A DNA stretch of 64,000 nt, from the NCBI GenBank assembly GCA_951217055.1, contig OX578282.1, positions 41,964,329-42,028,328 on the forward strand. The letters run 5' to 3'. The notes under the pieces were generated by a model that searched no databases, was not told the DNA's origin, and saw only the letters and a list, made by a program, of their open reading frames with translations. The stretch is from Gerris lacustris. Taxonomy: Eukaryota > Arthropoda > Insecta > Hemiptera > Gerridae. The position numbers were made by a program, and so were the translations under genes. This document shows positions 1-12,330 of the stretch, in pieces. Within the stretch, counting starts at the first letter, position 1. Each line of letters begins with the position of its first letter.

Positions 1-310
1 GTTAAGAAGAAGTCTAAGAGTGTCGAGGTTGCAGCGTTTAAGAAACGAGGACATCAGGCAACAGATGGAGGCTGAGCAATCAGTTATTGAGAGGATTGAG
101 GAGCGTTCTCTTTAGTGGTATGGGCACGTCCAAAGGATGGGAGAAGAAAGATGGCCTCACCGGATATTGCATTGGTCACCGCCTGGTCGGAGGAAGCGAG
201 GGCGTCCAAGAGCGACCTGGAGAGGAGGTGTGGCCAGAGCGATGAGAACCCGCAACTTACAGGATGAAGACTGTTTAGACCGAGTTGTGTGGAGGATGGG
301 AATAGGGTAA
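1..310 (+). pseudogene. LINE reverse transcriptase C-terminal fragment, truncated by window edge
   Basis: From about position 47 one frame reads through the typical C-terminal tail that follows the reverse transcriptase domain of many arthropod non-LTR retrotransposons: an EDIRQQM start, then ERIEERSL, WYGHVQRM, ERWPHRI, PPGRRKRGRPRATW and a final DEDCLDRVVWRMGIG. The frame has an in-frame TAG at 113-115, where intact relatives usually carry an arginine or similar, and ends with TAA at 308-310. It is followed by a short AAGTAAAGTAAGTAAG tail, as expected at a LINE 3' end. The 5' part lies outside the window. This is a dead copy; assignment to a particular LINE clade is not attempted. Confidence 0.8.
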
Positions 311-924
311 CTGCTGCTAAGTGGAGAAGCCCTCAAAAGTAAAGTAAGTAAGTGTAATAAAGAGCTAAGGGCCAGACGGAATGATGGACGGAGTCTATAT
401 TCTATATCTATATACAGTATATTCTACACATCTTGGGACGGAGTGAGATAGGGATGGAGGAGAGGGCTTGAACGAACCAATCATTCATAATCATAAGTCA
501 GCCGACCTCTAAGCGGCGATGTAAGCGAGTGCAGTAAGCTCCTACCTTTTTCTAATCTCCTAGTACAGTGTACAGCGTTTTAGAATCGCTCGGGGAGGGG
601 ACGCCCTAGCGACAGCGATACCAAGAGCGGTAGTGGGAGACACTATACCTACCAAGAGCGGACAGACTCGATTGAACACCTCCTATACCTTCCTAACACC
701 TTGATCCTATATCTTCCCCACTCGTGTAACGTAACGCTTTTCGAGGTTAATGTGCCACAGCCAAAACATAAAAAATGTCAAAAGTTTAAAGTTGGAATTT
801 AGAGATATTTATACTTTGTTGCATTTTATAAGTGTCCATAAGTCCACGTATAGGTGTACTTTAAAACAGTCGGAGCCATTTTTCGATAGACAAAAACTGG
901 TCAACTAAACATCAAACCTAAAAA

Positions 925-1544
925 ATAATGTGTATTTACTCCAGACTCTACTTGAACTAGTTGATTATTACAAAGTTCTGTTAGTATATGTTACCTCTTA
1001 TCTTATTACATTAGGAGTTTGATGTTGATAAGTCTGCAAGCTATGGCTTGATGTTTTATACCACCAGGAGACCTGGATATAAATAATATGACATTTATAG
1101 TCTAATACGAGTTGGAAAACTTATAAACTACATTATAGAAGGCTATAGGTTAAATAAATAAAGGTTACGATGGGATGAAGTCAATTGCTTCGCAGGTGGT
1201 GTCTAGAGCCATAAACTTATTTCCCTTCCTACGTATAATGTGTATTTACTCCAGACTCTACTTGAACTAGTTGATTATTACAAAGTTCTGTTAGTATATG
1301 TTACCTCTTATCTTATTACATTAGGAGTTTGATGTTGATAAGTCTGCAAGCTATGGCTTGATGTTTTATACCACCAGGAGACCTGGATATAAATAATATG
1401 ACATTTATAGTCTAATACGAGTTGGAAAACTTATAAACTACATTATAGAAGGCTATAGGTTAAATAAATAAAGGTTACGATGGGATGAAGTCAATTGCTT
1501 CGCAGGTGGTGTCTAGAGCCATAAACTTATTTCCCTTCCTACGT
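925..1544. repeat. Perfect tandem duplication, 2 x 310 bp
   Basis: The unit beginning ATAATGTGTATTTACTCC and ending TTCCCTTCCTACGT occurs at 925-1234 and again at 1235-1544. I compared the two copies by eye and found no difference. It contains no coding frame of note. Complete identity means either a very recent duplication or an assembly artefact. Confidence 0.9.
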
Positions 1545-3639
1545 ATATAATATACAGTAATTTTCATTACCACATTATCAATAAATATTGAAATTTGTAA
1601 TCTTCAACTGATTAAAAAACTATAATCAACCTTTAAAATTGATTTAAAAAAAAATCGTAAAATTATCTAAGTTCCAGGTTTCTTACAAACGTATAAAGTA
1701 CCCATTTTTGTCCACTTAACGATAGTTCACAATAGGTGAGGGGTTAGAAAAAAAATTATGATAAGAGGCATAAGATCATAATTTGATTTCCCACCGGGTA
1801 GGAGATCTTAGCTATAACTTTTGATAAAATAATAGACTCTGGCCATCTTTCACTGCATTGGACTCAATTCTATATATTTCTAGAGGAAATGTTGCTAGGC
1901 TTACGGGAAACCAAAAATAAAATCGAATAACTACTAAAATAGCCATAGGATTAACAATATTTTGATAAAATGTTCAAAATAATTAAATTTCCCACGAAAA
2001 CAACTAATCAAATGTATATATAACAATGTATATATAAAATTTAATTTAATTAATATAATTATGCATATTCTACACAAGTCTTATGTACTAATGTCTTATT
2101 TATTAATTATTAATTCTTATGTTGGTCACTATAGGGCATAAATATGACTATTATAATGGTTCAAATTTCTGAAGGTTACCTTATTAGTTGTACACAGTCA
2201 TCGTTGTTTATAAAGAATATATTTAAGTCAATCTAGCGACGAATTTCGAAGAGATTATTCTCAGATGACAAGAGCTCATGTAATACCATCGTGTTCAAAT
2301 AAGTCCATAATAGCAGAAGTTATTTCTTATCTTTATATTTTCTTCTTGGACGGCAACAATGTATAGTTGTTGCAATACCATTCATCTATAAACAAAAAAG
2401 TAAAAAAAAAAAAAAATAATAATAAAAAATAGTCTAGGGGATCTTTAGGCTAAATTCGACAAACCATCCAAATTTCTTAGAATCGGACGATGTAGGTTGT
2501 AAGGCCCATAGGGTTCACACCTTATATGAGGATCTAAGAAAAATGATTATCAAAAAACTGTCTGAAATGAAGAAAATATATATACCCAAAGGACCACCCT
2601 AAAAGGGAAAATAAGTAATACGAACAAAAGATAGGTTTACCGAACGAGTATTATAATAAAAAAAAAAGTAAATAAATTATAAGTGGCACACGCCACAATG
2701 AGTAAAATGGTAACCAGCAGTTGTTTTACATAAATTAAAATTAAAAGTGACGTTAAATTACAGATAAATTGTCTGTATTTGTTCCAAAACCAAATACAGA
2801 CAATAGATCATGAAAACAGTGAATTTAATGAAAGGGAAGCTTCATTCACATACGCATTCATACAAGTTACAATTTAAGTTATGTTATACAAGCCAAATTG
2901 TTTCACACCAAAACAATCATTCACGCACACATTGACACTGAATTTAAATCAATGATACATAAAAATTAGATAATGAAAATGGACTTGGCGGTGGTGCCTG
3001 GCTGCATGCCGCGACGTAGGTGTTAAGTTCCAACGTCTTCTTCCTGGACTCGATGAGAAGTGAAGGTGTGATTTAAGTTAATGAAAGATGTAGCTGAGGG
3101 CCCTGAGACTAAATTAAGTAATTTAGAGTTAATGAGACATGAATAATTGGAGACACGTGCACGTGTCCGGAACGCTTCTACCAAGTGAAGCAATGTGTCT
3201 GCTAGCAGATCCTGAGGTCTAGTGCGTAGCGTAGAACGTATCTTACGGATTCCTTACGCTTGCGTTAAGCTACGTATGATACGTAAGAAACATATGTTCG
3301 CCGTAATACGTCTGGAGGACACGTCTGGGAAAAGATATACGAATTCCAGCGAAGAATGACATCCTTTCTGAACGTAACGAAGAAAGAAAGGAGGTTGCAC
3401 CGTGGTTATCCTTTTAACAATCCTTTTACGTTATTTATAATAAATATCAAGTTAAACGAAATTGAAGTGTAGAAAGTGAAGTGTCGGTTTGAAGAAATCT
3501 TGTGCTAAATAGTGCCATTTTTGAAGAAAAGAATACATTATAAATAATAAAGTTAAAAATATAATTAACAACTGTTGGTCTCCAACATAGGTATAAGTAA
3601 AAAAAACTTAATGCGCATATAAAGAGAAACCGCAATGGG
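1545..3639. other. AT-rich intergenic stretch, no gene seen
   Basis: Only short, stop-interrupted frames are present. A 13 bp perfect hairpin stem (TTGTCTGTATTTG with its complement, 9 bp loop) lies at 2768-2802. Around 3210-3290 there are several short imperfect repeats of ACGTA/TACGT type. Nothing else is recognisable. Confidence 0.5.
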
Positions 3640-4135
3640 CACAGAAAGTTGAGATTTTCTATGGGACCAAAATTTACTAATTAAGAACTGCAACAATTTT
3701 GATCAGTTTTTAAGATATGTTAGTTTGCAAAATTTTTGGACAAACCGACGGAGGGGATAAAAATGTTCCCTGAAGTCCGGAAAGATGTCCTTAAGAAACG
3801 AAATTCTGACTTAAAAAATTTGAATTTGGAGGTATTATTTATAGGTGTAAATAAATGTATGTTTCTGAGCACCTGGAAGAGAAAAACTTATATGGGACCA
3901 ACAACAGTCTAATTATGACCTATCATCCAAATTTCATTAAAATAGGACGAGTAACTTTTAAGATATGTTGGTTCGCAAAACCTGAGCGACAGACAGGCTC
4001 GGAACCAAAAATGATCCCTGATGTCTGAAACGGATAGTCTTGAAATGTTTGAAATAGGAGACATAAAAAAAAATTAGCTCTTCAGAAAGATCAAATAGCT
4101 TCCGTTACCATCGGTAAGCTCGGAAGCAAAATGTA
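3640..4135 (+). repeat. Family-A dispersed repeat, diverged copy
   Basis: This copy ends in the family's signature hairpin (GCTTCCG, TTACC, loop, GGTAA, CGGAAGC, then an A run). Upstream it carries the conserved internal blocks TATATGGGACCAA, CATCCAAATTTCATTAAAAT and AAGATATGTTGGTTCGCAAA. A second hairpin-like remnant follows at 4138-4160. It is more diverged than the copies near 30 kb. Confidence 0.7.
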
Positions 4136-4160
4136 CTTACTTTCGGTAAGCTCTGAAGCA

Positions 4161-5402
4161 ATTCAGCGAGTATAGAACAGGACGAGAGAGTTGTGAAGCT
4201 GGCGTGGTCTGAAGATTTTGTGACAGGTGTCTGTCTTTACTCAGATATATTGGCTTATACCTCACATCTTTAACCTTCTAACATCCAATCTTAGGATATA
4301 TACTATCGCAGGTTTATGCTGATTTTAGGGATGAATTGATTTATCGGGAAAGTAAAAGGTATAATACCTATGTTTTGTCCAGGTAAATATAGTGAAACTG
4401 TCATTTTTTTCCTTTTGTACAGCACTTGTTTTTTGTATTGAACTAACAGAAGAAACTTTATAAAGTGCGAATGTAGTAATAATTAACATATGCCATCAAC
4501 TGGAATCGAATACCTTTGTCTAGTATTTCAATAGAAGCAAGCTTTTAAAACTACTTTCTGTAAATGGATTCAATGGGGGACATATTACTCAAAATGTACA
4601 ACATCCTCTATAATTTTTTTCCCCTAGTTTTAAAAATTGGGTTTTCCTTTAAAAAAAAAATTGAGCTTTATAGTTTTAACTTGTATCATGGAGAAACGTT
4701 TAACCAAGGTTTATATTGATTCAAAAAAGAAAAAAGTTTCCACGTCAATGAATCGGGAGTTGGTTTCATAAAGTTTTTTTTTAGTTTTTTTTTCTCCCAT
4801 TAAAAGAGAGAAAGATATATTTTCTTTTTTTTATTCCTGTTTTATTTAGTCAATTTCTATAACTTGTGTGGGGCTGTGGAGATGAATACAGGAAAAGGGG
4901 GAGTAAAGGTGAAAGAGAAAAACCAATAGCCAATTGAAAAGACCAACGAATTGTAACAAAAACTTGGCACAATTGAACACTGTATATCGTCTTCTTAACA
5001 ATTTATATGTATCTAACAAAGTCATACATAAAGTTGTCAATATATCTCAACTCAATATTATTATTGATTCAAAGAATATTTAAACTACCGAATGTACGAA
5101 ATATATAAATAAAAAATAGAAATGTAAATACGATGAAAAGTACGATAAATAAAAAATAAAACTGCAATCGAATTTGTCAGAATATTGAGCTAGTTCAAAC
5201 ATTGGTGCAAGAGAAACTAAGCAAAATACTTAATATTGGCCGGCAGTGAAGGCTCAGAATAAAAGAAAAACTTAGTTTTTATTTATGCAGGTTATAATGC
5301 TTTCTATTATAGGAAAAAATAAAAACACCCAAAAACACCCTATGTACTTGAGAGACCATTCACGTTGTAGAACTAAAAATTATAACGACCTTCTTCGAAC
5401 GA
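4161..5402. other. AT-rich stretch without recognisable genes
   Basis: I see poly-A and poly-T runs and short random frames only. The frame on the minus strand at 4846-5040 is a low-complexity hydrophobic translation with no family resemblance. Confidence 0.4.
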
Positions 5403-6008
5403 CTTTCTCATACAAAGAGAACGTTTTGTGATAGCGCGAAAATTCGATTTTGAGATTTTGATGGGTTTACACGTTTTGAAGTCCCCTGAATCCAAAGTTT
5501 TTTGGAGAAATGACTGTCGTCTGTGCAGACGCCTGGGGCCTTAAGCACTTGGCCAATTTTGACGTACATGTTCATAAATTTGGCAAACATATTCAGAAAA
5601 ATCATACCCCGAAACGAAATCGAGAAATGAATTTTAACTTCAGATTCTCGGGGCGCTTCTCCCAAAACTCTAAAAAAAAACGTGAAAAAAATATATTTCT
5701 CGAAAACGGCCCTAATGATTTTGATTGAAATATTCTAAAATGTAGTCCATTTAAGTACGAATCTAAAGATAAAAGCCGTTTTCCCTGAAAAAATCTAGTC
5801 CCTGTGAAAATAGCTTTACACGCGAAGCGGAGGCCGGGTTCGATTCCCCGCAGAGGAGAAGTTATTTTTATGATAAATTTTGATAAAATGTTTAATAATA
5901 ATTTATTAAATATAGCTACAAAAACTCGAAAACTAATAAATGGAAAATATTGAGCTAAGTAATTACGAACTGGTATATGAGAAAGTTTGTCTAAGTTGTC
6001 TCGGACCG

Positions 6009-6036
<28 letters not shown>
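5403..6036 (+). repeat. Family-B dispersed repeat with tRNA-like segment
   Basis: The repeat opens with ACTTTCTCATAC and GAGAAC-type half sites, then GTGATAGCGCGAAAATTCG. It contains GTCTGTGCAGACGCCTGGGGCC, a tRNA T-arm-like CGGGTTCGATTCCCCG at about 5835, and ends in GTTGTCTCGGACCGA followed by a long T run (6010-6035). Three other copies lie at 24265-24735, 39140-39749 and 46404-46945. The two overlapping open frames at 5408-5728 are shadows of this repeat. The superfamily is not known to me. Confidence 0.75.
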
Positions 6037-6039
<3 letters not shown>

Positions 6040-6864
6040 CTAGGCCTCTTGACTCAGTGGACTAATAGTGATACGGTAGATAACCAAATAGTTAAAAGAT
6101 AAATTAAATAAGAGTCAAACAATGAAAAACCTTTCCTTGCGTGTCTTGTCAACTATGAATTTTTTCATCCCCACCCCCGCCCTTATGGTTTATAAAAAGC
6201 TTATAAACTAACAATGACGTATAAACGTAACGATAAGATTTCTTCTTTTTAAGGAATGTAAGGTTGCTTCAAAATAGAGCTTCGTAATACTTATTAATTT
6301 TCCTATGTTGAAAGGAAAAATCCTTTCAAGGAAAATCACCCCGGTTTTTAGCTAAATAATGAAGCCGGTTTGAATAGCTGGAGCCCTAATTGAAAAGCTA
6401 ACTCTATATATCACAACTACGAATAGACCTTCTTTAGACGGCGGTGTACTCTAGTTCGTTATCTGTCCATATGATACCAAGTTGAAACTCAAAAGAGAGA
6501 TGGAAACTCGTTATAAAGGGATCAACAGGGAGGTTGTGAAAACGTGGGACGAGGGTTCAAGGAAAATCGAATCTACTCTACCCACAAAACTTAAATGCTA
6601 GGCGTGTTTAGCATTTAGCATGTCATAAGCTTCTTACCTACAGCTTAACAAATTCGCGTTTCAACCTAAAACCTTTTAATTGAACTTAATTAATTACTGA
6701 GAATTGAGAATGATCGCTTTTAATCAAAGGAAAAACTAATAGGCTTCAAATGGGGGAGTAATTAATATATTTAGAAACACTAGTAAAATTATGTAATTAT
6801 TAAAATAACACGTAAATACTAATTCTTTATAAAAACTCATGCTTCTTCAAACCTCTAAAATGAT

Positions 6865-7604
6865 AATATGTTCTTGATTTTGTGTATAAGGTGGTCAGTT
6901 GCTTTAAATCATATAATTTTTATGGTATCAAAAAATATTACTTAGAAAAAATGTAGGTCTCCGATTTCAAACATTCAAGACAGAAATCCGATTCAGACAT
7001 CAGGGAACATTTTTGATTCCGCGTCTGTCGCTCAATTTTTGCGAACCAACATCACTTAAAAACTACTCGTCCGATTTGATTGCAAATTGGATGGTAGGTC
7101 ATAATTAGCCCATTGTTGATCCCATATAAGTTTCAACCTTCAGAGCCCATTTGTTTCTCTTCCACATGCGCACAAACATACATTTATTGACACCTATATC
7201 TGAAAGTACTAAACAGATTTTTATGAAATTTTGATGGTTTGTCGAAAGAGATAGCCCCAGATTAATTTCAAACGCCTATACTCTTAAAATTTTTCTAGAT
7301 TGGTACTTTAGTTCGTGTAAAAAATAAAAACTATTTTGACAGGTTTAAATAACGGGTGGGAAAATGAATAAATTAGACAACAATAGGTTGTAAAAATATA
7401 AAATCATTATTTTGTACAAAATAGGACGCGATGAAGCTATGTGCCACTCGAATTGGCAGACTATTTTTCATTAAAATTAATAATTTAAAAAACTATTTTG
7501 ATGTATATTCTTAATAATATTTTCTTGATTTTGTGTATAAGGTGGCCAGTTTCTTTTTATCAAATAATTTTTATGGTATTGAAAAATATTATTTAGAAAA
7601 AATG
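6865..7604. repeat. 90 bp direct repeats flanking a family-A copy
   Basis: A block starting near TTCTTGATTTTGTGTATAAG occurs at about 6865-6953 and again at 7516-7604, with similar ends (TTAGAAAAAATG). Between them lies a minus-orientation family-A repeat. Immediately after the second block, 7613-7647 is a perfect hairpin with a 15 bp stem (GCCATTTTTTCCAAA). Confidence 0.7.
6953..7470 (-). repeat. Family-A dispersed repeat, minus orientation
   Basis: The blocks GGTCTCCGATTTCAAA, CAGAAATCCG, CATCAGGGAACA, TGCGAACCAACAT and GGATGGTAGGTCATAATTAG appear in family order. The copy closes with AAGCTATGTGCCAC and GGCAGACTATTTTT, the complement of the family's 5' end. The terminal GCTTCCG hairpin is missing, so this copy is truncated at its 3' end. 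Confidence 0.75.
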
Positions 7605-7647
7605 GTATAATGGCCATTTTTTCCAAATATTATTTGGAAAAAATGGC

Positions 7648-8089
7648 GAAAAGTTGGCTCAAATGTATGAACGTACTAAATTATTTATATTATTCAACGT
7701 ATGCATTACAAAATTTGAACCTCACTCTGACTAATAACATAAGTTAAAGCGCGTATAAGTTGTGTGCTAATTTAGGCGAATGGCCAAATAAGATCAAATA
7801 TACGCAGACGATTAAAATGTATATGGGACCATCCTATAGGGGGCACTTTAATAGAAAAGAGCCCCCACTTTTTTTTTAATCTACTATACTTTCTTGCAAC
7901 CGAATACACACTTTTTTTTTATATAAAAGTGTGATTGTCCCAAAGCATATAGGACTGAATATCCCTTTGCCTTAATAGGTAGTTAGACTAGGGGATATAA
8001 ACTCTTCTGTATAAAAAACAAAAATGGGGTCCTTTTCTATAAGAGTACCCTTAGGAGAGTATAAGAGTGGGCCACTTTTGGCAAAACAT
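7648..8089. other. Unassigned AT-rich stretch
   Basis: No gene is seen. The stretch has T-rich runs around 7868-7920 and no feature I can assign. Confidence 0.35.
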
Positions 8090-8235
8090 CCGTAATCTCA
8101 ATAAAATCCGACAAGAAGTTGTGTGGTTCACAAAAATTATGACGAACTGATTGACAGACACAAAGAGGAGAGACCTTAAAGTTTCCTGATGAAACTTTAC
8201 TTTCTATGTTACCTTCGGTGCGTACGGAAGCAAAA
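8090..8235 (+). repeat. Family-A repeat, short 3' fragment
   Basis: A degraded end of the family is recognisable from GGTTCACAAAAATTATGACGAAC and GATTGACAGACA through to the terminal TTACCTTCGGT and CGGAAGCAAAAA. The open frame that starts at 8206 runs out of this fragment and has no support as a gene. Confidence 0.5.
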
Positions 8236-8459
8236 ATATCAAATCAATACAATAATAAATGCATTATAAAGGGCGGTTTCATTCTTGGTGATGTTTTTTT
8301 TGCTGACGAAGTCATTCCTGTGTGTATAATAGATCACATTGTGCGCTATATATTTCGGTTATCGGCGTCTTATAGAAAACTTCGCCAACACTTAAAACAG
8401 CGATGTAGAATGATTAAATGTAATGATGTAAACACAATGATTAAATAACGTCAAAAAAA

Positions 8460-8489
8460 CTATGTCAACCCTATATAGGGTTGACATAG
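8460..8489. repeat. 30 bp perfect palindrome
   Basis: The sequence CTATGTCAACCCTAT is followed directly by its exact reverse complement, giving a spacer-free 15 + 15 palindrome centred on TATA. It sits just 3' of a short open frame that ends at 8448. There is no evidence that it functions as a terminator. Confidence 0.85.
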
Positions 8490-8540
8490 GAGGTTGGCAA
8501 CTTTCACCATCGATTAATTAAAAAACAGAATTATTCTTAT

Positions 8541-9415
8541 TTTGCTTCCGAGCTTACCGAAGGTAAACGGATGCTATGCGATCGTTCTAAAGGACGAAAA
8601 AATTCATTATGTATAGAAAACTGTATACTAGGTATATAAATATATATTTTCTTTGGGTCTTGGTTAGGGTTAAAATAAATAAACTCCTCCTTTTCTTAAA
8701 AACAAGCAGCTATATTTCGTCCTAACTAAGGGCTTCTTCAGGCTGATAATATTTTCTATGACATTGTCTTATTTAGAATAAAATCACACTTTTTATCCAG
8801 TTAAATAAAACTTCGTCATTAAAGAGCACACATAAACATAACTTCCATACCTTGGATTATTATATTAAGATAAATAAAAAAAAGGAATTACGAAGTTAAC
8901 AGTCAACGAATCCTCTCAGTATAATTCACAGAGAAAAAATTCAACGATTTCAAAATTCCAAGATGAAATCCTTTTCAGACATCAGGGAACAACCTTGGTC
9001 CCGTATTTCTATGTCCAACATATCATAAAAACTACTCATCCGATATTAATTAAATTTGGATGGTAGGTCATAATGAGCCTATATGTTTGGTTCCATGTAA
9101 GTTTCAACCTTCTGCACCCATTCACATGCTCTTTCTTCAAACAAATATACATTTATTGACCCCTGTATCTTTAAAGGAACTAATCTAATTTTTAAGATAT
9201 AAGGATAAGGATGGATTGTCGAATGTATCCCACAGATACAAATTTCAAACCTCTTTAAATTTTAAAAATCAAAATTATTATGACGGATTTAAAATAAAGG
9301 AGGAAACATTAAATAGATTTGACAATAATAGCTTGTAAAAGTATAAAATCATTAAAGAATACGTCATAGGACATAAAGAAGATATATGCCACACAAATTA
9401 GCCATGTTTTAAGTA
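8541..9415 (-). repeat. Family-A repeat, minus orientation, interrupted
   Basis: The 3' hairpin (TTGCTTCCGAGCTTACCGAAGG) and CGATCGTTCT are at 8541-8615. The body resumes at about 8940 (CAAAATTCCAAGATG, CATCAGGGAACA, GGATGGTAGGTCATAATGAG) and runs to the 5' end near 9415 (ATATGCCACACAAATTAGCC). The roughly 330 bp between these parts is not family sequence and looks like an insertion or local rearrangement. Confidence 0.65.
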
Positions 9416-10202
9416 CATTCTATTCTTAGTTCCCTCTTCTTCCAATTGGAAAAAGAGGTTTTTTCAGGACTTGTTTTATACTTTGTAATAAGAAGATAAA
9501 AAAAGAGACTTAAATATACCAGATAGGTTGAAATAGACTTTTCAGCAGTCCAAATCCCTTCTTATAGGAGTCCGAAATCCCTTCTTATCCTACACTCTAT
9601 AAATAGAAGGCAATAAACTTTTCACTTAGATCGAGTTTGTTCAGCACCCCATTCCAGTCACGTGCCACACCCATTTAAATTCTTGAGAATTGAAAATTTA
9701 AATGCTCTAGGCTGAGTTCGAATCAACCCCCATCTAGTTAGCAAATAAATCGAGAAGCATCGATCCAAAGCCCCCTCCTCCCCCCAGACAGGGGCTTTTG
9801 AGTTAAAACATCAATTTATAGAGTTGGTTACCAAGGCAACACTGCTCTAGACAGCCCTTCCTACACATATCTCTTTAGTTCTGTTTTATATCTTGCATTA
9901 ATTTAACTTTAACTTCCGCTTTCAATTTAAACTTCAGATTTATTCATAAAATTACAATTAAAATAGAGGTAGATCAACACATTTAGATAATTCTAAGAAT
10001 AGAACCGATTTTTTATTGAAATTCTTAACTTGCGAGATTTTCCCCCCAAAAAATAGAATATTATAATAAAAAATCCATTTATCTAATCTAATAAAATGTT
10101 CGTAGTTTTATTTAAATGGGTTTTTAATATATTGAAATTCTCTTAAAGTCTGTAAATCAGACAGGCATAATATTATAATAATAACATCTTGGTATTTGAA
10201 GT
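9416..10202. other. No gene seen
   Basis: This is AT-rich DNA with C-rich (9772-9786) and T-rich runs and no frame or repeat family that I recognise. Confidence 0.35.
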
Positions 10203-10662
10203 ATGAAAATGGACCTCAAAAGAAAAGTGTTCAACGCAATACATTGTACCATGCTTCACCTATGGGGCCCAAACTTGGGCGCAGACTAAGAAACTAGTAA
10301 CCTTAGTCTGTAGAATAGCACAGCATGCCATGGAACGGAGCATGCTTGGAGTGAAAATTAGTGACAGGATTAGAAACTCGGAAATTAGAAAAAGAACAGG
10401 CGTAAAAGACGTTATTGAAGAATCTAACAAACTTAAATGGGACTGGGCAGGGCACGTCATAAGGTTAAGTGACGATAGATGGACCAAGCTATTGACAGAC
10501 TGGTATCCATACGACAAATAAAGGAACAGAGGTCGTCCTGTCATCAGGTGGAAAGACAGCATCGTTACAGTAGCAGGATTCAACTGGCACAGAAAGCAAA
10601 AAGCAGAGCTGGATGAAAAAATCTCAGGGAGGCCTATGCCCAGAAATGGGCCTTTCCAATAA
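10203..10662 (+). pseudogene. LINE reverse transcriptase C-terminal pseudogene
   Basis: The translation follows the C-terminal region of an RTE/Jockey-like non-LTR retrotransposon: KRKVFN, a shifted YGAQTW, LVCRIAQHAMERSMLGVKI, DRIRNSEIRKRTGV, LKWDWAGHVIR, RWTKLL, then RGRPVIRWKDSIV and a terminal RNGPFQ. Two lesions are visible: a frameshift near 10255 between KRKVFN and YGAQTW, and an in-frame TAA at about 10519 before RNRGRP. The 63-residue open frame at 10330-10521 is the middle piece. An AATAAAGGC (ATT)n tail at about 10797-10829 may be the element's 3' end. Upstream domains (endonuclease, catalytic RT) are absent. Confidence 0.85.
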
Positions 10663-10796
10663 ACGAATAGAACGAAATATTTGTAATTTTAATTTATCTA
10701 TTTCATAAGTTAAGAATTTTATTTTATTTTTATTTATAACTAAAATTTTTCATTATCAGTAAAATTTAATTTATTATTGTAACAATTATATTTGGA

Positions 10797-10829
10797 AATA
10801 AAGGCATTATTATTATTATTATTATTATT
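10797..10829. repeat. (ATT)n microsatellite, possible LINE tail
   Basis: About eight ATT units follow AATAAAGGC. It lies 135 bp beyond the stop of the LINE fragment on the same strand, so it may be that element's 3' tail rather than an independent microsatellite. Confidence 0.6.
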
Positions 10830-11758
10830 TAAAACAGTAGTTTTATACAAAGGGGTAGGTACAAAAAGGAAAAGAACTGGCTCCTCTACTAACCGAAACA
10901 GTGCTATACATAATCAAATAATGCGTAATAATTAATCCTTATAATCGTTTGATTTGTACATATGTAAACCAATACACATACATATTATATTTGTATACAT
11001 TTATTTATTTACTCTTCTAAGAAAAACTCCCTGCGTTTCAGGCCATTAGACAAAATAATAAATATTTTTAGTCTGTATAGTGTCTGTTGTAACTGTAACT
11101 AATATGGAAACTACATTTGTTTCGTCGGACCACTCCTCGCTTACTGAATGCATCGGGAGGAAAGCTTTCCGTTCTGTCTGCTAGTGTAGGCAGTGAAGAA
11201 AAATATGGGCTGTTAGAGAGCTGAGGTTACCATGATAATAAGGTTGCTTGGAAAAGATGAATTGAAAACCACTTAATGGTCGACTATCATGCTGTTAAGA
11301 ATATGCTTCACCTGGGATACTCAGTTGTATTTTACCCTGTTACTGTCAACAGAGTCAAGGAAGAGAAGGCGGCTGAAGCATTTTTTAACAAGATTCCCGT
11401 CTTCCAACTCGTGGATTTTACTAATATATTTTAGGGTTTGTTTAATTATTTTTACAGTGACATGTTCCATACTAAATTCTCTTCTAACAATGTAGTGGGG
11501 GGCGTTCATTTTCAGAGAAAAATATCGTTTGAAAAAACAATGACAGGCATAATATTAATAAAAATAATTATTTTTGTACCTGGAACAAACATACAACGAC
11601 CTTTATAAAAAAAAAAAAATAAATAAAAAATCAGTCACCATAAAGATAAAATGTCAAACGAAGATAAATTAATATAAGTCAAATAAAATACTTATTTATT
11701 GAAAAAAAAAAAAATAAATAAATAAATAATAATTAAAACAGTTTACCCTTTTAGTCTA
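10830..11758. other. No supported gene
   Basis: Overlapping opposite-strand frames of 68 and 62 residues (11289-11509) shadow each other and match no family I know. A-rich runs occur at about 11608-11625 and 11701-11735, the second grading into AAAT repeats. Confidence 0.35.
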
Positions 11759-12330
11759 GAGATAGCGTGCAAAAAAGTGTCTGACTATCATCAAGCTAGA
11801 ATTTTGTATGCAAGGTAATCTTTTAGTGCCTTTTAAGAATATGTGGTCGGCTAAGTTCGTCTGCGGGACATAGCTTGGCAATAGGCATTTTAAAAATACA
11901 AACCGGTGGAGAGCGGCCACGTCCCGCGAATTATGAAGGACAACGTGATTTTCATGATTCTGAGTACAAAATTAGTTAGTAGACCCAAAATCAAGTTGAT
12001 AATAGTTTGTCTCTTGATAGGGGACCACTTTGATTTGGAGTAATATTCATATTACTAACCTATCAAGGGACAAACTAAAATCAACTTGATTTTCGGTCTA
12101 CTAACTAATTTTGTACTCAGGATCATGAAAATCACTTTGTCCACCATAATTGGCGGGACATGGCCGCTCTCCACCGGTTTGTATTTTTCAAATGCCTATA
12201 TTGCCAAGAACTTAGCCGACCACATATTCTCAAAAGGCACAAAAAGATTAACTTGTCCACAAAATTCTAGCTTGATGTTAGTCACACTAACACTTTAACA
12301 CTGTAGTCACACTTTTTTGCACGCTATCTC
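11759..12330. mobile_element. 572 bp foldback / long-TIR MITE
   Basis: The outer ends are GAGATAGCGTGCAAAAAAGTGT and its complement ending GCACGCTATCTC. The two arms (about 11759-12022 and 12055-12330) are imperfect inverted repeats along nearly their whole length, sharing the blocks CCGGTGGAGAGCGGCC, GTACAAAATTAGTTAGTAGAC and TATGTGGTCGGCTAAG in opposite orientation. Only about 35 bp separates them. No transposase is present and no clear target duplication could be defined. The open frame at 12086-12298 is an arm shadow. Confidence 0.8.
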
